Source: Tropicimonas sp. IMCC34043 (lineage in GTDB: Bacteria; Pseudomonadota; Alphaproteobacteria; Rhodobacterales; Rhodobacteraceae). From it: DNA of 64,000 nt. The stretch covers positions 1-64,000 of the forward strand of contig NZ_QMEK01000009.1 of assembly GCF_003390845.1 (NCBI RefSeq), in the 5' to 3' direction. The notes below the pieces were generated by a model. It searched no databases. It was not told where the DNA came from and was given only the letters and a program-made list of their open reading frames with translations. This document shows positions 60,790 to 64,000 of the stretch, in pieces (position 1 is the first letter of the stretch; each line of letters begins with the position of its first letter). The position numbers were made by a program, and so were the translations under genes.

Positions 60790-61509
60790 TCAGAACGGCC
60801 CGGTGCCGGTCAGCCGGGTCTCGACAAGGCTTGCGACGTGTCCCAGCGCGTGGTCGAAATCTGGCCCGCCACCGATGCCGCGCAGCGCGGTGGCGGCCTC
60901 TGCCAGCCGCTCGTCGCGTGCGGCATGGGCGACCGAGGACAGGAATTGTGCGGCATAGCCCAGTCGCGTCCGGTCGACCGGGCCTGCGAGGATCGAAGCG
61001 ACCTGGCTCAGATCGTCCCGCAGCGCCAGCAGATCGGGCGTGATCTGATCGGACGTGACGGCGCGCGGGCCGGCCGGGCGTACCTCGACCGGCAGATGTT
61101 CGAGGATCGCGTGCTGGAATCCGGCCAGCGTCGGCACTGGCTTGCCGATAAATCCGTGGGCACCGGCGGCAATGGCCTGCGCCTCGGCCTCCGGGCTGCC
61201 GCTGGTGGCAAGGATCACGGGCACCGCCGCGTCGGCGCGCGCAAGCTCGGCAATCAGATCCGTGCCGGAGCCGTCGGGCAACCCCAGATCGACGATCGCC
61301 ACCGAGGGGCGATAGGTTGCAAGGTGACGCCGCGCCGAGGCGAGGCAGTCGGCCCGCCGCAGCCGGGCGCCGGAGCGCAGGCAGAGCAGCCGGAATGCCT
61401 CGCAGGCATAGCGGCTGTCCTCGACCAGCAGGATCGTCAGGCCCTGCAGCGGGCGCTCGCGCGTCGGCCGGTGCTGGGGGGGAAGGGAAGCGAATTCTTC
61501 GTTCATCAT
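60790..61509 (-). CDS. Response regulator with receiver domain
   Basis: 239 residues. Receiver domain about 23-135: L-L-V-E-D-S at the acidic pocket, phospho-acceptor Asp in V-A-I-V-D-L-G-L-P-D-G-S-G, then A-T-S-G-S and F-I-G-K-P. The remaining 100 residues are helical without an obvious DNA-binding or catalytic domain, perhaps an Hpt-like or protein-binding tail. No histidine kinase lies next to it. Confidence 0.88.
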   Translation of the reverse strand: MMNEEFASLPPQHRPTRERPLQGLTILLVEDSRYACEAFRLLCLRSGARLRRADCLASARRHLATYRPSVAIVDLGLPDGSGTDLIAELARADAAVPVILATSGSPEAEAQAIAAGAHGFIGKPVPTLAGFQHAILEHLPVEVRPAGPRAVTSDQITPDLLALRDDLSQVASILAGPVDRTRLGYAAQFLSSVAHAARDERLAEAATALRGIGGGPDFDHALGHVASLVETRLTGTGPF

Positions 61510-61654
61510 CCGTCCTTTCTAGCTTTGCGTCAAATTTGCGGCGAATCAGGCTAACGGTCGGTAAACGGTCCATGCGTCGCACGAGGCGGCCTTGCCCAGC
61601 CCCTCCGACGGCGCGATAACCGCGCGCGAATGATCAGGCACAAGGAGCCCCAGC

Positions 61655-62059
61655 ATGATCGGTCGTCTCAACCACGTCGCAATTGCCGTCCCCGATCTCG
61701 AGGCGGCCTCGGCGCAATATCGCTCGACGCTCGGCGCCGAAGTGGGCGCGCCGCAGGACGAACCCGATCACGGGGTGACGGTTGTCTTCATTCAACTGCC
61801 CAATACCAAGATCGAGTTGCTCTATCCGCTGGGCGAAAACTCTCCGATCACAGGCTTTCTGGAGAAAAACCCCTCGGGCGGCATCCATCACATGTGCTTC
61901 GAGGTCGACGATATCCTCGCCGCTCGCGACAAGCTGAAGGCCGAGGGCGCACGGGTGCTGGGAAATGGCGAACCGAAGATCGGCGCCCACAAGAAGCCGG
62001 TCCTGTTCCTGCATCCCAAGGATTTCAACGGCTGCCTGATCGAACTCGAGCAGGTCTGA
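61655..62059 (+). CDS. mce: Methylmalonyl-CoA epimerase
   Basis: 134 residues of the vicinal-oxygen-chelate fold. Metal ligands are visible: His in L-N-H-V-A-I-A-V, Glu/Gln in mid-chain, His in G-I-H-H-M-C-F-E-V and the final Glu in L-I-E-L-E-Q-V. It epimerises (2R)/(2S)-methylmalonyl-CoA in propionate metabolism. Often next to a DUF1467 gene in Rhodobacterales, as here. Confidence 0.94.
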   Translation: MIGRLNHVAIAVPDLEAASAQYRSTLGAEVGAPQDEPDHGVTVVFIQLPNTKIELLYPLGENSPITGFLEKNPSGGIHHMCFEVDDILAARDKLKAEGARVLGNGEPKIGAHKKPVLFLHPKDFNGCLIELEQV

Positions 62060-62062
62060 GCC

Positions 62063-62527
62063 ATGCCGATAGCTTCGGCCCTGGTCGTTCTGGCGGTCAT
62101 CTGGTTTTTGGTGCTGTTCATCGTGCTGCCGCTGCGGTTGAAAACGCAGCGCGAGGCAGGCGAGGTCGTACCGGGCACCCCGGTTTCCGCCCCGACCGAT
62201 CCGCAGCTTGGGCGCAAGGCCAGGATCGTCACGCTGATCGCCCTGCCGATCTGGGCGATCATCTGTGCGATCATCATCAGCGGCGCCATCACGATCGACG
62301 ATATCGACATATTCCATCGCCACGGGATGGTGTCGACGGCGCCGCTGCCTGCCGCGAACGGGGTGGGCATGGCCGATCCTGCGGCGGTGTTCTGCATCGC
62401 ACAGGGCGGCGAATTCCTGACCCGCGAGACCGAAGCGGGCAGCCAAGGACTATGCCGGCTGGCGGACGGGCAGGAGGTGGACGCGTGGGAGAATTTCCGC
62501 GCCAACCACCAGAGCAGGGGCGACTGA
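62063..62527 (+). CDS. DUF1467-family membrane protein
   Basis: 154 residues with two membrane helices (about 3-23 and 55-75), the V-L-P-L-R-L-K-T-Q-R-E motif after the first helix, and a DUF333-like C-terminal part with C-I-A-Q-G-G-E and L-C-R-L-A-D-G. It begins 3 bp after mce, so it is probably co-transcribed. Function unknown. Confidence 0.85.
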   Translation: MPIASALVVLAVIWFLVLFIVLPLRLKTQREAGEVVPGTPVSAPTDPQLGRKARIVTLIALPIWAIICAIIISGAITIDDIDIFHRHGMVSTAPLPAANGVGMADPAAVFCIAQGGEFLTRETEAGSQGLCRLADGQEVDAWENFRANHQSRGD

Positions 62528-62544
62528 CCGCCGGGCGGTGCGGT

Positions 62545-63249
62545 TCAGCCGCGCCGCGGCGTGCCGGATTCCAGCCGGTGATAGAGATGGGTGAAGGTCG
62601 CGGCGCCCAGGATCGGCACGAACAGGTTGAGGATCGGCACCGACAGCGGTGCCACCATCAGCACGCCCGCGAGCCAGATCTGCCCGGCGTGACGCCGTCG
62701 CGCCGCCCGGGCGCCGGCCGGGCCGACCCGGCGCAGTGCAACGAGTTGGAAGTATTCCCGCCCCAGCAGATAGCCGTTGACGACCCAGAACAGGATCGGC
62801 GCGAAGGGCCCGACGAAGAAATACAGGATCAGCGCCACCAGGTTGACCGCGATCACCACGCAGAGGAACCCGAGCGCATCGCGCAGGGTCACAACGAAGG
62901 GTGTGCCGGCAACCGGGGCGAGCCAGGGATAGTGCCGCGCCTCGACCGCCTCGGCCACATCGTCCAGGAAGATACCGGTGAAGGCCGCCGCGACCGGAAC
63001 CATCAGGAACACCGACAGCCCGAGAACCGCCAGCACCGAGGCGATCGAGGCCACCGCATCGAGATGGCCGAGCGACAGACCGAAGGGCAGGGCGACGCTG
63101 TCGGGCACCAGCCACTCTACCAGCCAGACGAAGCCCGCCGTGACCGCGATGAGCAGCAACACGGTCAGCCCCAGCCCGAGCAGCAGCACCCGCAGGAACC
63201 GCCGGTCGGTCATCTGGCCGATGGCCTTCGCGAAATCCGACAGGATCAT
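62545..63249 (-). CDS. EI24/CysZ-like membrane protein
   Basis: 234 residues with about six hydrophobic segments. Start M-I-L-S-D-F-A-K-A-I-G-Q, which overlaps the nitroreductase stop as TGATG. The pattern N-G-Y-L-L-G-R-E-Y-F and a long central hairpin match EI24/CysZ-type proteins. CysZ imports sulfate in enterobacteria; here function is not established. Confidence 0.85.
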   Translation of the reverse strand: MILSDFAKAIGQMTDRRFLRVLLLGLGLTVLLLIAVTAGFVWLVEWLVPDSVALPFGLSLGHLDAVASIASVLAVLGLSVFLMVPVAAAFTGIFLDDVAEAVEARHYPWLAPVAGTPFVVTLRDALGFLCVVIAVNLVALILYFFVGPFAPILFWVVNGYLLGREYFQLVALRRVGPAGARAARRRHAGQIWLAGVLMVAPLSVPILNLFVPILGAATFTHLYHRLESGTPRRG

Positions 63250-63827
63250 CAGGCGCGTACCCATTCGGTGATCTGGTCGAGCATCGGCCGCGGCCGTTCG
63301 GGCGGGGCAATCGTCTCGGTGCCGATGTGCAGGAAGCCCGCAACGAATTCGTGCGGTTTCAGGTTCAGCCCGGCTTCCAGGAACGGTCGGTCGAAGGCGG
63401 GCCAGCCGCTGAGCCAGTTCGCCCCCCAGCCGGCCGCCAGCGCCGCGGCCAGCAGGCCGTAGCAGACGGCGCCCGCCGAAAGCACCTGTTCGATCTCGGG
63501 AACCTTGTCGGAGGGCTTCGGGCTTGCCACCACGGCGACCACGAGATCGGCATCGGCGAATTCGCGAACGGTCTTTTCGACCCGCTCGGGGTCGAGCGCC
63601 AGCGCGAGCCCGCGGTCGCGCACCTCGCCTGCCAGCCGTTCGAGTGCGGGCTTTTCGATTACCAGAAAGCGCCATGGCTCGAGCTTGCCGTGGTCGGGGG
63701 TGCGGGCGGCAATGGTCAGCAGAACCTGCAGGGCCTCGGCGTCGGGCACCGGACCCGCAAGCGTCCGTGCCGGACGCGAGCGGCGGGTCTGCATGAAATC
63801 GAGGGCGGCCTGGTTCGGATCGGGCAT
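63249..63827 (-). CDS. Nitroreductase-family FMN oxidoreductase
   Basis: 192 residues: R-R-S-R near the start for FMN phosphate, A-A-R-T-P-D-H-G-K-L-E-P-W-R, and a C-terminal H-I-G-T-E. It reduces nitro- or quinone-like compounds with NAD(P)H. It is coupled to the EI24-like gene. Confidence 0.9.
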   Translation of the reverse strand: MPDPNQAALDFMQTRRSRPARTLAGPVPDAEALQVLLTIAARTPDHGKLEPWRFLVIEKPALERLAGEVRDRGLALALDPERVEKTVREFADADLVVAVVASPKPSDKVPEIEQVLSAGAVCYGLLAAALAAGWGANWLSGWPAFDRPFLEAGLNLKPHEFVAGFLHIGTETIAPPERPRPMLDQITEWVRA

Positions 63828-63947
63828 GGGGGTTCCTTCCTGGTGTCGCCGCTTTATGTAGGCGGTGCGGCACGAATGCTCCAGATCGGATCTTCGGGGA
63901 TGGCGTGCGGGCCGGAAGGTCAGGGGCGGAACGGCAAGGGGGCGGCG

Positions 63948-64000
63948 ATGGCACGGGCGGAACTGGCGGATATGGCAGTGCCAGGGGCAGAGATCGCGGT
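63948..64000 (+). CDS. Possible start of a gene cut by the window edge
   Basis: An ATG at 63948 follows AAGGGGG by a few bases and stays open to the end: M-A-R-A-E-L-A-D-M-A-V-P-G-A-E-I-A. Too short to identify. Confidence 0.3.
   Translation, partial: MARAELADMAVPGAEIA

Noticed and set aside
1-64000. CRISPR array or rRNA operon
   Set aside because: No regularly spaced repeats or rRNA-like sequence were seen on reading; the only tandem repeat (34704) has no spacers.

Overview
The window looks like a high-GC alphaproteobacterial chromosome, most likely Rhodobacterales/Rhodobacteraceae. The evidence is the right-hand housekeeping block (kdsA, a uracil-DNA-glycosylase-like gene, an SseB-like gene, aspS, a response regulator, mce beside a DUF1467 gene, an EI24/CysZ-like gene, a nitroreductase) and the many TRAP and peptide-type ABC transporters and FCD-type GntR regulators in tight operons. 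No species can be named from the sequence alone.

Layout. Bases 1-785 hold the end of a DeoR-type regulator, the 5' remnant of a P4-type integrase and a 3' fragment of initiator tRNA-fMet, so this is an old integration junction. A LysR gene diverges from a TauD/TauE operon at 1279-4303, followed by a broken IS5-type element. From 5030 to 34575 there is a coherent catabolic island of four operon blocks: (A) gntR, HyuC-like M20 hydrolase, class I glutamine amidotransferase, M24; (B) M24, dipeptide-type ABC transporter, an M20 protein with altered metal ligands, M24; (C) aminotransferase, LysR, aspartate dehydrogenase, SDR, DapA-like lyase and a TRAP transporter; (D) pxpB, pxpC, gntR, 2-hydroxyacid dehydrogenase, HyuC-like M20, gntR, M24, diverging from pxpA and a D-amino-acid aminotransferase. 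An identical 13-bp motif, TGGTATACTGAAA, lies in three of the divergent promoter regions (9026, 23001, 32801 reversed). It resembles known FCD-GntR operators and suggests that A to D form one regulon. The enzymes fit import and opening of cyclic, N-blocked or D-configured amino acid derivatives. 5-oxoproline is the only substrate the families name directly; the rest is inference.

Bases 34576-54142 are a mosaic. They include an IS110 transposase fragment fused in frame to a beheaded GmrSD restriction gene, a LysR gene diverging from a TRAP plus four-carbon acid-sugar operon (whose DUF1537 kinase appears to have an internal deletion), an intact IS3-family element, an AraC regulator, a Tat-exported beta-carbonic anhydrase, a secreted class C beta-lactamase-like hydrolase, an IS3 remnant with both ends, a Fic protein with a divergent CxxC protein, and IS4/IS3 scraps. 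A 41-bp direct repeat (34853, 53979) brackets most of this. A large integrase-like gene with a DUF6538-type start abuts tRNA-Gln at 56281, the apparent right edge of the accessory region. Everything to its right reads as core genome.

No CRISPR array and no rRNA were seen.
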